Shown here: positions 16,986 to 24,153 of the stretch, one piece after another
Layout: each line of letters opens with the position of its first letter
Position numbering within the stretch: the stretch's first letter is position 1
Source: Micromonospora sp. NBC_01813
Lineage (GTDB): Bacteria > Actinomycetota > Actinomycetes > Mycobacteriales > Micromonosporaceae
Direction of reading: 5' to 3'
Assembly (NCBI RefSeq): GCF_035917335.1
Contig: NZ_CP109067.1
Location: forward strand, 64,501-128,500
Length of the DNA stretch: 64,000 nt
Position numbers and translations under genes: made by a program
Notes under the pieces: model-generated
What the model was told of the DNA's origin: nothing
Database searches by the model: none
The model's input: only the letters and a program-made list of their open reading frames with translations

Positions 16986-17743
16986 ACAAGCAAGCCCAAG
17001 GTGTGGTTCTGCTGCTGCTCGGCGGTGCGGTCGTCAAGGCCAGCGTCACCGACATGTATCTGCGCTACGTCAAGGAGGTGCTGCAGCCGTTCCTGATCGT
17101 CGCCGGACTGCTGCTGATCGCCGCCGCGATCATGACGCTCTGGCACGACCTGCGTCGCCGGTCGACATCCATCCCGGCGGAGCCCCCGCTCGCCGCCGAC
17201 GGCGACGGCCACGACGATCACGGTCACGGCGGGCACGCCCACCACGAGCCCAAGGTCGGCTGGCTGCTGATCCTGCCCGTACTCGGACTGCTGCTGGTCG
17301 CCCCGCCCGCGCTCGGCTCCTACTCGGCCGCACAGGCCGGCACCGCGTTGAGCAACGAGCAGGCGGCGTCGGACTACCCGCCGTTGCCGGACGGGGATCC
17401 GGCCACGATCAGTGTGCTCGACTACGCCTCGCGGGCGATCTTCGACGAAGGCAAGTCGCTGGACGGCCGCGCCGTCGCGCTCACCGGCTTCGTCACCGAC
17501 GGGCCGGACGGCCAGCCGATGCTGGCCCGGATCGTGCTCTCCTGCTGCGCCGCCGACGGCCGCCCGATCAAGGTCGGCATGGACGGCAGTGTGCCCACCG
17601 GTCTGCCGGCGGACACCTGGATCGAGGTGGTCGGCCGGTACAGCGACCGGATCGGCACCGACCCGGTGAACGGGGCGAGCATCCCGTACCTGCAGGTCGA
17701 GTCCTGGGAGCAGATCGACCCGCCCCGGCAGCAGTACGAGTAG
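16982..17743 (+). CDS. TIGR03943-family permease partner with a His-rich loop
   Basis: A 253-residue protein of the YcgQ/TIGR03943 type: two N-terminal membrane helices, a linker with eight or more His (DGDGHDDHGHGGHAHHEP, about residues 74-91), a third helix, then an extracytoplasmic domain with SLDGRAVALTGFV, LSCCAADGRP and WIEVVGRY. The CC pair and the His loop are plausible zinc ligands. GTG overlaps the DUF318 permease stop, as expected for a two-subunit permease. A zur and znu cluster lies only 1.3 kb away. No visible Zur box precedes this pair. Confidence 0.85.
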   Translation: MNKQAQGVVLLLLGGAVVKASVTDMYLRYVKEVLQPFLIVAGLLLIAAAIMTLWHDLRRRSTSIPAEPPLAADGDGHDDHGHGGHAHHEPKVGWLLILPVLGLLLVAPPALGSYSAAQAGTALSNEQAASDYPPLPDGDPATISVLDYASRAIFDEGKSLDGRAVALTGFVTDGPDGQPMLARIVLSCCAADGRPIKVGMDGSVPTGLPADTWIEVVGRYSDRIGTDPVNGASIPYLQVESWEQIDPPRQQYE

Positions 17744-17820
17744 AGGTTTCACGTCCGCCGATCCGGGGCATCCTCCGGCCCGCCGATTTCCGGCAGCGGT
17801 TGGTGGGAGGACGAGCACAA

Positions 17821-18336
17821 ATGAACCAGGAAACCGATCGGGAACGCTGGCAGCGCAACTTCGCCGACCTGTTGCAGGAACTGCGGGTCGCCCAGACCGG
17901 GGTGCAGATCCTCTTCGCGTTCCTGCTCACCCTGCCGTTCAGCAGCGGCTTTCCGGACACGACCGACTTCCAACGGGACATCTACGTGGTCGCGCTGTTG
18001 GCCGCCGCTGCTGCGGCAGCGATGATCATCTCTCCGGTGGCCTTCCACCGGGTGCTGTTCCGCCAGGGCCGCAAGCCGGACCTCGTCCGGTTCGCCCACC
18101 GGATGGCCAGCGGCGGCCTCGGCTTCATGCTGATCGCCATGGTCAGCTCGGTGCTGCTGGTCACCGACTTCATCCTGCCCCGGAGCGTCGCGTTCGTCCT
18201 TAGTGGTGTCACCGGGATCTGGTTCCTGACCTTCTGGGTCGGCCTGCCGTTCGTGCACCGCAGTTGGGTGCGCGACGACGATGACGAGTGGAGCGACGAC
18301 GCGCAGATCCAGTTGCTGCGGGATCCGACCCGGTGA
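17821..18336 (+). CDS. DUF6328-like four-helix membrane protein
   Basis: A 171-residue protein with the N-terminal segment RWQRNFADLLQELRVAQTGVQIL followed by four hydrophobic helices and a short acidic tail (DDDDEWSDDAQ). That N-terminal helix and topology are characteristic of the actinobacterial DUF6328 family. ATG 17821 has GGGAGGACG upstream. The function is unknown. It converges with the next gene with only 3 bp between the stops. Confidence 0.75.
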   Translation: MNQETDRERWQRNFADLLQELRVAQTGVQILFAFLLTLPFSSGFPDTTDFQRDIYVVALLAAAAAAAMIISPVAFHRVLFRQGRKPDLVRFAHRMASGGLGFMLIAMVSSVLLVTDFILPRSVAFVLSGVTGIWFLTFWVGLPFVHRSWVRDDDDEWSDDAQIQLLRDPTR

Positions 18337-18339
18337 CCG

Positions 18340-18945
18340 TCAACGCGATGCCCGTAAGCCGAGAGCTCGAAGTTCCAACGCGGCGAGCGCGGCGGTGATC
18401 TGCGGGTCGCCGTCGCGCCACCGGGCCGCCACGTCCGGGTCGATCGCGGCGATCGCGGCGAGCGGGCGGGTGGTCAGCGCCCGCAGCGCCAGCAGGTCCT
18501 GCCCGGCGGGTCGCCCACGCAGGGCCGCGGCGGCGCTGGCCCGCCGGATCCAACGCACCCGTAGCGGCAGCCAACCGAACAGCACCAGACCGAGCGGAAA
18601 GATCAGTACGGCGACGGCGAGCGCCACGGCCAGGTCGGCTACCAGGTCCTGCTGCTGTTGACCGGCGGTGGCGACCGAGCGGGCCGCCCCGGCGGCCTGC
18701 TCGAACGGGCTGGTCAGCTCGTCGCCGACGAGCGGCACCCGGCCGACCCGGCCGCCGACATCGGCGAGGTTGTCGGCCAGGCCGGTGCCGGCGTCCTGCA
18801 GGGTCCGGCCGGCATCGGCGAGTTCGCCGACCCGGCCGTGCAGCCAGGCGGCGGCGCGGATCCACAGATAGACCCAGACGACGACGATCAGATCGGTGAC
18901 GAGTTGGCGGGCGGCGGCGGGGAGTCGGTCCGCGTAGATCTGCAT
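18340..18945 (-). CDS. membrane protein of unknown function with two helices
   Basis: A 201-residue protein: an N-terminal amphipathic part (MQIYADRLPAAARQLVTDL), one helix (LIVVVWVYLWIRAAAWL), a long extracytoplasmic loop of about 75 residues containing GRTLQDAGTGLADNLADVG and VGDELTSPFEQAAGAARSVA, and a second helix (ALAVAVLIFPLGLVLFGWL), then a basic cytosolic tail. ATG 18945 is chosen because upstream codons consist of the triple repeat at 18950-19028. No family recognised. It is transcribed toward the DUF6328 gene. Confidence 0.7.
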   Translation of the reverse strand: MQIYADRLPAAARQLVTDLIVVVWVYLWIRAAAWLHGRVGELADAGRTLQDAGTGLADNLADVGGRVGRVPLVGDELTSPFEQAAGAARSVATAGQQQQDLVADLAVALAVAVLIFPLGLVLFGWLPLRVRWIRRASAAAALRGRPAGQDLLALRALTTRPLAAIAAIDPDVAARWRDGDPQITAALAALELRALGLRASR

Positions 18946-18949
18946 GGGG

Positions 18950-19028
18950 AACACTGTGCCGGACCGGCACGTGCCCGGGAAACACTGTGCCGGACCGGCA
19001 CTGCCGGGGAACACTGTGCCGGACCGGC
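18950..19028. repeat. three copies of a 19-bp repeat containing a small palindrome
   Basis: AACACTGTGCCGGACCGGC occurs at 18950-18968, 18981-18999 and 19010-19028, with start-to-start spacing of 31 and 29 bp. Each copy ends in the mini-hairpin GCCGG-A-CCGGC and is preceded by GGGGA or CGGGA. The block fills the gap between the zur stop and the start of the membrane-protein gene (minus strand), so it sits in that gene's promoter or leader. Confidence 0.92.
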
Positions 19029-19053
19029 GAAGGTCAGCTGGAGCCGACGCGGC

Positions 19054-19488
19054 TCACTTGGCGGGGGTGCGTCGCGCCGCACACTGTGGGCAGGTCCCGA
19101 AGATCTCCATGGTGTGGCTCACCCCGACGTACCCGTGCTGGGCGGCGACCCGCTCCGCCCAGGCCTCCACAGCCGGCCCCTCGACTTCGACCGCGCTACC
19201 GCAGGACCGGCAGACGAGATGGTGGTGGTGGCCCTGGCTGCACCGTCGGTACAGGTGCTCGCCGCCGGGTGGGCGCATCACGTCCACCTCGCCGGAGTCG
19301 GCCAGCCCCTGCAAGGTCCGGTAGACGGTGGTCAGCCCGACCCGGTCGCCGCGCTCGCGCAGCATTGCGTGCAGCTCCTGGGCGCTGTGGAAGCCAGCCA
19401 GCTCGTCGAGGATCGCGCTGACCGCGCTGCGCTGCCGGGTGTTGCGTACCGCCGTCTGCTCGACGGTGGCGCTGTCGTCGGTCTTCAT
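19054..19488 (-). CDS. zur: Fur-family zinc uptake regulator
   Basis: A 144-residue Fur-family repressor: winged helix with NTRQRSAVSAIL and TTVYRTLQGLADSGEV, then the dimer domain with His-rich GHHHHLVCRSCGSAVEV and a second CxxC in GTCPQCAAR, which form the structural zinc site. It is assigned as Zur rather than Fur because it follows a SmtB-like gene and lies beside znuABC, as in the smtB-furB (zur) operon of M. tuberculosis (Rv2358-Rv2359). Zinc-bound Zur represses uptake genes; a candidate binding site lies before znuA. Confidence 0.9.
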   Translation of the reverse strand: MKTDDSATVEQTAVRNTRQRSAVSAILDELAGFHSAQELHAMLRERGDRVGLTTVYRTLQGLADSGEVDVMRPPGGEHLYRRCSQGHHHHLVCRSCGSAVEVEGPAVEAWAERVAAQHGYVGVSHTMEIFGTCPQCAARRTPAK

Positions 19489-19537
19489 CGGGGGCCTCCG
19501 GAACGGTTATCGCTTACCGGAATCTGTCGGCGGACTG

Positions 19538-19831
19538 TCACCGGACCTCCCGGGCATGGCTGACGGCGTCCGCGACGATGTGCGCGACGTGTTCGTCGAC
19601 CAGCGCGTACGCGATTTCCCGGCCGCGCCGGGAGCCGTGCACCACGCCGGCGCCGCGCAGCACCCGCAGGTGCTGTGACACCAGGGGCTGCGGCGCGCCG
19701 AGCTTCTCCACGAGCTCGTGGACGCAGCGTTCACCCTGGGCGAGCTCCGTCACGATCGCCACCCGGATCGGGGCGGACAGCGCGCGCAGCAGTTCGCCGG
19801 CGCTCTCGTACCCCTCGTACCCGTTGGCCAT
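19538..19831 (-). CDS. ArsR/SmtB-family metal-responsive repressor
   Basis: A 97-residue winged-helix protein: ERCVHELVEKLGAPQPLVSQHLRVL is the helix-turn-helix region and REIAYALVDEHVAHIVADAV the C-terminal dimer helix. The Cys/His in CVHEL and the Asp/His residues in DEHVAHIV fit an alpha-5 zinc site (DxH ... HxxH type). ATG 19831 has GGGGTG upstream; GTG 19837 is possible. zur follows after 49 bp, the same order as smtB-zur in mycobacteria, where SmtB controls the pair when zinc is low. Confidence 0.88.
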   Translation of the reverse strand: MANGYEGYESAGELLRALSAPIRVAIVTELAQGERCVHELVEKLGAPQPLVSQHLRVLRGAGVVHGSRRGREIAYALVDEHVAHIVADAVSHAREVR

Positions 19832-19896
19832 CGTCACCCCGCAACGGTAACCAATAGCGGGGCCGGATCGGCAGGCAGGCGTCGTTACGCCGGCGC

Positions 19897-20784
19897 TCAG
19901 CGTTCCAGAACCACCTCGGGGGGCTCCGCCTCGGTGGGCAGCCGGGCAGCGGTGGGCAGCCGGACGCCGCGCCGACGCAGCAGCCGCCACGCCCCGGCAC
20001 CGGCCGCGGCCAGTGCGAACGCCCCGATCGCCAGGATCACGATCGTCGCGCCGAGCGCGGTGTTGGCGGTGCCGGCCAGCCACACGCCGGCGCCGGCACA
20101 GGCGAGGCCGATGGCCATCGCCGCCGCCATCGTGCTGCGGAATCCCCGGGTGATCTGCTGCGCGGTCGCGACCGGCACCACCATCAGCGCGCTGACCAGT
20201 AGCAGCCCGACGGCCCGCATCGCGACGGTGACGGTCACCGCGGTGGTCACCGCGATCAGCAGGTTGAGGGTGCGCACCGGCAGGCCGGAGACCCGGGCGT
20301 ACTCCTCGTCGTGGCAGATGGCGAACAGCGCCGGGCGTAGCAGCAGCATCGTGGCGAGCACGACGGCCGCCAGCACCACGATGATCCGCAGATCCTCGGG
20401 ACTGGTGGTGGTGAGCGACCCGAACAGGTACGCCATCAGGTTGGCGTTGCTGCGGTCGCCGGCCAGCCCGACGAGCATCACCCCGCCGGCGATGCCGCCG
20501 TAGAAGAGCATGGCCAGCGCCATGTCGCCGGAGGTGCGGCCACGTTCGCGCAGCAACTCGATGGCGATCGCGCCGATCGCGGCGACGATCACGGCGGTGA
20601 GTACGGGGGAGCGGTCCAGCAGCAGCCCGACGCCGACCCCGGTCAGGGCGACGTGGCCGACGCCGTCGCCGATCAGCGACATCCGCCGCTGGACCAGGTA
20701 GATGCCGAGCGCCGGGGCGGCCAGCCCGATGACCAACGCGCCGATCAGGGCGCGGATCATGAATTCGTACTGGAAGATGCTCAT
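19897..20784 (-). CDS. znuB: zinc ABC importer permease
   Basis: A 295-residue ABC-3 family permease with about eight helices. Family features include SLIGDGVGHVALTGVGVG near residue 36, the GDMALAMLFYGGIAGG segment, and DEEYARVSGLPVRTLNLL. The C-terminal 35 residues are basic then proline-rich and cytoplasmic. Its ATG overlaps the stop of znuC. It completes a znuA-znuC-znuB operon on the minus strand that ends just before the smtB-like gene. Confidence 0.92.
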   Translation of the reverse strand: MSIFQYEFMIRALIGALVIGLAAPALGIYLVQRRMSLIGDGVGHVALTGVGVGLLLDRSPVLTAVIVAAIGAIAIELLRERGRTSGDMALAMLFYGGIAGGVMLVGLAGDRSNANLMAYLFGSLTTTSPEDLRIIVVLAAVVLATMLLLRPALFAICHDEEYARVSGLPVRTLNLLIAVTTAVTVTVAMRAVGLLLVSALMVVPVATAQQITRGFRSTMAAAMAIGLACAGAGVWLAGTANTALGATIVILAIGAFALAAAGAGAWRLLRRRGVRLPTAARLPTEAEPPEVVLER

Positions 20785-21542
20785 GCGTGCCACATCCGGG
20801 ACAGCTCCGCCGGCGCGTGGGGGTGTACGTGCTCGTGGTCGGGATCGGCGTGGTGGCCGGCGGGCTCGGGCACCGGCCCGTCGTGGACGACCTCGCCGTG
20901 GTGCAGCACCACCGCCCGGCCGATCAGCGGCTGCAGTGGCCCGAGTTCGTGGGCGACCAGCAGTACGGTGCCACCGCTGGCGCCGAAGGCGCCGAGTGCC
21001 TGGGCGAACGCCTCCTGGCTGGCCGCGTCGACGCCGGCGGTGGGTTCGTCCAGGACCAGCAGCTCCGGCTCGCCGGCCAGCGCGCGGGCGATCAGGGTCC
21101 GCTGCTGCTGCCCGCCGGACAGCGTGGCGACCGGGTCGCGTGCCCGGTCGGCCAGGCCGACGGCGGTCAGCGCCGCCGCGACGGCGGCCCGGTCGGCGGC
21201 ACCGGCGGGTCGCAGTACGCCGCGCCGGGCGAGCCGGCCGGAGGCGACGACTTCGCCGACGGTGGCCGGTACGCCGCTGCCGGCACCGAGTCGCTGCGGC
21301 ACGTAGCCGACCCGGTGCCACTGGCGGAACCGTTTCAGCGGCATCCCGAACAGCTGCACGGTGCCGCTACGCAGCGGCACCAGGCCCAGCGCGGCGCGGA
21401 TGAGCGTGGACTTGCCGGAGCCGTTGGCGCCGAGCAGCGCGACGACCTCACCGCTGGTCACGGTGAGGTCGACGGCGCGCAGCACGGGGCGGCCGTCGTA
21501 GCCGGCCACCCCGTGCGAAACCTGAACGACGCTGTCGGTCAC
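20781..21542 (-). CDS. znuC: zinc ABC importer ATPase
   Basis: A 253-residue ATPase: Walker A GANGSGKST (about residues 38-46), signature LSGGQQQRT, Walker B LLVLDEPTAGVD and switch His in LVAHELG. The C-terminal tail is His-rich (HHADPDHEHVHPHAPAE), as often seen in zinc importers. GTG at 21542 overlaps the stop of znuA, and its own stop overlaps the ATG of znuB, so the three are coupled. Confidence 0.92.
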   Translation of the reverse strand: MTDSVVQVSHGVAGYDGRPVLRAVDLTVTSGEVVALLGANGSGKSTLIRAALGLVPLRSGTVQLFGMPLKRFRQWHRVGYVPQRLGAGSGVPATVGEVVASGRLARRGVLRPAGAADRAAVAAALTAVGLADRARDPVATLSGGQQQRTLIARALAGEPELLVLDEPTAGVDAASQEAFAQALGAFGASGGTVLLVAHELGPLQPLIGRAVVLHHGEVVHDGPVPEPAGHHADPDHEHVHPHAPAELSRMWHA

Positions 21543-22540
21543 GAACAGCCCAGGGCAGCGGTCAGATTGTCGAGGTTGCTACGCATCACCGAAAAGTAGT
21601 CCCCGTCGGCGTCCGGCTGCAGTCCTTCGATCGGGTCGAGCACCGCCGTCTCGGCACCCACCTCGCTGGCGATGGTCTCGGCGATGCTCGGGCTGACCAG
21701 GGTCTCGAAGAAGATGGTGGTCGCCTGGTGCTCCTGGGCCTCCTCGATCACCTCGGCGAGGCGCTGCGGCGCCGGCTCGTCCTCTGGGCTGAGCCCGGTG
21801 ATGCCGATCTGCTCCAGCTCGTAGCGGGTGGTCAGGTAGCCGAAGGCGGCGTGGCTGGTGATGATCTCCCGACGCTCACAGGTGGCCAACCGCTCGGCGT
21901 ACTCGGTGTCCAGGGCCTCCAACTCGGTGCGCAACGCGGCGGCGCGGGCGGTGTAGTCGGCGGCGCGGTCCGGGTCGGCGGCGCCGAGACGCTCGGCCAA
22001 CTCGTCGCCGACGGTCGCGAAGCGGGTCGGGTCCAGCCACAGGTGCGGGTCCTTGGCGTGCTCGTCCTCGCCCTCGTGGCCGTCCTCGCCTTCGGCGTGC
22101 TCGTCCTCGCCCTCGGCGTGTTCGTCCTCGTCACCGTGGCCGTGACCGTCGTCGCCGGTGGCGTCGAGCAGCGGCTCGACGGTGACGACGTCGAAGGCCC
22201 GGTCGCCGCCCTCCTGCTCGACCGCCGCGTCGACGGCGGGTTGGAAGCCGCTGAGGTAGACGACGAGGTCCGCGTCGCTGATCTGGCCGACCTGCTGGGG
22301 GTTCAGCTCCAGGTCGTGCGGCTCCGCGCCGGGCGGGGCCAGGCCGGTGACCGAGACGGCGTCGCCGCCGATCCGCTCGGCCAGGTACTGCAGGGGGTAG
22401 AACGCGGCGACCACGCCGAGGGTCTCGGCGGTGGTGGCGGTGTTATCGGAGCCATCCTCCGCGCAGGCAGCGGTGCCGCCCAGGGCGAGCAGCGCGCCGG
22501 CGGTGGTGGCGACGGTACGGCGGAAGGGGTGGTTGTGCAT
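21539..22540 (-). CDS. znuA: zinc-binding periplasmic-type protein of the Znu importer
   Basis: A 333-residue cluster A-I binding protein. Signal region MHNHPFRRTVATTAGALL ends at an Ala-Cys (TAACAED), compatible with a lipobox-like site. Metal ligands typical of ZnuA are in PPGAEPHDLELNP, in DPHLWLDP and in SHAAFGYLTTRY. The charged loop between the first two ligands (about residues 125-165) is an imperfect repeat of EDEHAEGE units with many His, a zinc-collecting loop. ATG 22540 is chosen over TTG 22576 because the latter lies inside the Zur box. Confidence 0.92.
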   Translation of the reverse strand: MHNHPFRRTVATTAGALLALGGTAACAEDGSDNTATTAETLGVVAAFYPLQYLAERIGGDAVSVTGLAPPGAEPHDLELNPQQVGQISDADLVVYLSGFQPAVDAAVEQEGGDRAFDVVTVEPLLDATGDDGHGHGDEDEHAEGEDEHAEGEDGHEGEDEHAKDPHLWLDPTRFATVGDELAERLGAADPDRAADYTARAAALRTELEALDTEYAERLATCERREIITSHAAFGYLTTRYELEQIGITGLSPEDEPAPQRLAEVIEEAQEHQATTIFFETLVSPSIAETIASEVGAETAVLDPIEGLQPDADGDYFSVMRSNLDNLTAALGCS

Positions 22541-22561
22541 CAGGCAACTGTCCGCGAGGGC

Positions 22562-22574
22562 GACAATCATTGTC
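22562..22574 (-). promoter_or_regulatory. candidate Zur box before znuA
   Basis: GACAAT-G-ATTGTC (minus strand), a perfect 6-bp inverted repeat around one base, inside an AT-rich patch ending 21 bp before the znuA ATG. The pattern agrees with actinobacterial Zur sites (A/T-rich arms around ATGAT). Zinc-loaded Zur bound here would cover the promoter core and shut off the znu operon. Confidence 0.75.
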
Positions 22575-22623
22575 AAAAACGCATGGTTGCATGCGTCGCC
22601 GCAGGTCGCACGGCTTGATCAAC

Positions 22624-22664
22624 GCGCGGGCAAGATCAGAGCGCGGGCAAGATCAGAGCGCGGG
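22624..22664. repeat. 17-bp tandem repeat, 2.4 copies
   Basis: GCGCGGGCAAGATCAGA is repeated at 22624-22640 and 22641-22657, with a partial third copy (GCGCGGG) to 22664. It lies between the znuA promoter and the end of the small membrane-protein gene. No gene runs through it in a sensible way. Confidence 0.85.
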
Positions 22665-22669
22665 TACGG

Positions 22670-22927
22670 TCAGAAGATCTTGGCCAGCGCAGCCGCCACC
22701 AGCAGGGTCAGCACCAGCAGCCGCAGCAGCCGTCCCGCTGGCGGCACCGCCGGCCAGGTCAGCCGCAGCAGCATCACCAGCCCGCCGGCCAGCAGGAACA
22801 GTGCCGCACCGCCCACGACGCCCGGCGCGAACAGGCCCACCAGCATGAGCGCGAGCGCGGCGAGGAACGCTCCGGTCGGGTTGATCCGCCTGAGCCGGGC
22901 CGGCCACGACGGCTGCGTAGGCTGCAT
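22670..22927 (-). CDS. small membrane protein, possibly DUF6703
   Basis: An 85-residue protein with a short basic N terminus (MQPTQPSWPARLRRINPTG) and three hydrophobic segments, the first beginning FLAALALMLVGLFAPG. Size and N-terminal INPTGAFL pattern recall the actinobacterial DUF6703 family, from memory only. It is divergent from the monooxygenase-fold gene, with 31 bp between their starts. Function unknown. Confidence 0.65.
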   Translation of the reverse strand: MQPTQPSWPARLRRINPTGAFLAALALMLVGLFAPGVVGGAALFLLAGGLVMLLRLTWPAVPPAGRLLRLLVLTLLVAAALAKIF

Positions 22928-22958
22928 CCGACAGACTCTAGTCAGAAGGGGGACGAGC

Positions 22959-23300
22959 GTGCTGGTGGTCAACCGGTTCACCGTCACCGATGCGGACACC
23001 TCGGGCTTCGTCGATCGGGCCCGGTCCGCGCTGCGGGCCCTGGCCGGCTGCCCCGGGTACCAGCGCGGCGCGGTGCACCGTGCGTTGGAGGATCCCGAGA
23101 CCTGGTGCCTGGTCACCGAATGGGAGTCGGTCGGCACCTACCGGCGGGCGCTCGGTGCCTTCGAGGTCAAGGTCCACGCCACGCCGCTGCTCGCCGCGTC
23201 GCGCGACGAACCGTCTGCGTTCGAGGCCCTGGTCACCGCCCTGCCCGGCGAGGAACCGGCGACGCACACCAGTGACCGGGCCACAGGGCCCGGCCGCTGA
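22959..23300 (+). CDS. antibiotic-biosynthesis-monooxygenase (ABM) fold protein
   Basis: A 113-residue single-domain protein with the ABM pattern: VVNRFTVTDADTSGFVDRAR, then LAGCPGYQRGAVHRALEDP and WCLVTEWESVGTYRRAL. Such ferredoxin-like dimers include heme-degrading and quinone-forming oxygenases, but many have no known activity. The start is GTG 22959 with GAAGGGGGA upstream. The C-terminal 20 residues are disordered. No neighbour suggests a pathway. Confidence 0.8.
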   Translation: MLVVNRFTVTDADTSGFVDRARSALRALAGCPGYQRGAVHRALEDPETWCLVTEWESVGTYRRALGAFEVKVHATPLLAASRDEPSAFEALVTALPGEEPATHTSDRATGPGR

Positions 23301-23324
23301 TCCGCCGGGCACTACCCTTGCGGG

Positions 23325-24083
23325 ATGACCGATCCCGGACCGGTGGAACCGCGCCCATCGTCCGCCGTGCCCGCCGGCCCGTCCGAGTGGGCGGCACCCT
23401 CGCCGTGGGAGCCGCCACAGCGCCAGGGCCAACCGGCGCCGGCTGGGTACGCCGTGCCACCGGCACCGCCTGCCGCGTCGGCCCAGCCACCGTCGGCCCA
23501 GCCACCGTCGGCCCAGCCACCGTCGGCCCAGCAACCGCTTGAGTCGGCCCAGCCACCGCCGCCGGTCGACCTGACCCAGCCACCGCCCGTCCCGACGGGT
23601 CCGCCGTACCAGGTGCCGACCGGGCCGGGCGTCGCACTGCCGTTCGCCGCACCGCCGGTGGAGGGCCGCACCGCGCGGGTCTGGATCGGGCTCGGCGTGG
23701 CCGCGCTCGCGGTGATGCTGTGCTGTGGCGGCGGCACCGTCGCGCTCGTCGGGCTGATCGTCACCGGCACCGAGGCCGTCAACGAACAGGCCCGGGTGGC
23801 GGTCGACGACTACTTCGAGGCGGTCAGCCTGCAGAACTTCGGTGCCGCGTACGGGATGCTCTGCGCGGAGGCGCAGCGTCGCGAATCATCCGACGAGTTC
23901 GCCGAACGCCTCACCGAGGAGCCCGAGGTCGACTCGTACTCGGTGGGGCAGGTCTCGGTGACCAGCAGGATCGTGGTGCCGGTCGAGGTGACGTACTCCG
24001 ATGGCGGCTCGGACACCCTGCGCGTGTCGCTCAACCAGGACACCGGCACCGGCGAACTAGAGGTCTGTGGCATCGAGGAGTAG
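23325..24083 (+). CDS. proline-rich membrane-anchored protein with an extracytoplasmic domain
   Basis: A 252-residue protein. Residues 1-115 are Pro/Ala/Gln-rich and cytoplasmic, including four tandem SAQPP units encoded by a 15-bp DNA repeat. One membrane helix follows (IGLGVAALAVMLCCGGGTVAL, about residues 122-145), then a 105-residue outer domain beginning VNEQARVAVDDYFEAVSLQN, which resembles DUF4878-type or lumazine-binding-like cup domains. The two Cys in MLCAE and EVCGIE could form a disulfide. Function unknown; this layout is common in actinomycetes. Confidence 0.78.
   Translation: MTDPGPVEPRPSSAVPAGPSEWAAPSPWEPPQRQGQPAPAGYAVPPAPPAASAQPPSAQPPSAQPPSAQQPLESAQPPPPVDLTQPPPVPTGPPYQVPTGPGVALPFAAPPVEGRTARVWIGLGVAALAVMLCCGGGTVALVGLIVTGTEAVNEQARVAVDDYFEAVSLQNFGAAYGMLCAEAQRRESSDEFAERLTEEPEVDSYSVGQVSVTSRIVVPVEVTYSDGGSDTLRVSLNQDTGTGELEVCGIEE
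23477..23536 (+). repeat. 15-bp coding tandem repeat, four copies
   Basis: GTCGGCCCAGCCACC repeats exactly at 23477, 23492 and 23507; a fourth copy at 23522 differs by one base (CAACC). A further copy, after GCTTGA, starts at 23543. The unit is in frame and encodes Ser-Ala-Gln-Pro-Pro. Copy number may vary between strains without breaking the frame. Confidence 0.93.
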
Positions 24084-24153
24084 CCTCCGAGGATCTGCCA
24101 CAACCGTCCACCCGCACGTCCCCGCTGGCCGCCAGCCGGCGTAGGAGCAGCGC

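Noticed and set aside
18950-19028. Terminator of zur
   Set aside because: Three short stems with 5-bp arms and regular spacing are a repeat array; a terminator role is possible but does not explain the triplication.
23477-23536. CRISPR-like array
   Set aside because: Units are contiguous 15-mers without spacers and lie in frame inside a coding gene.
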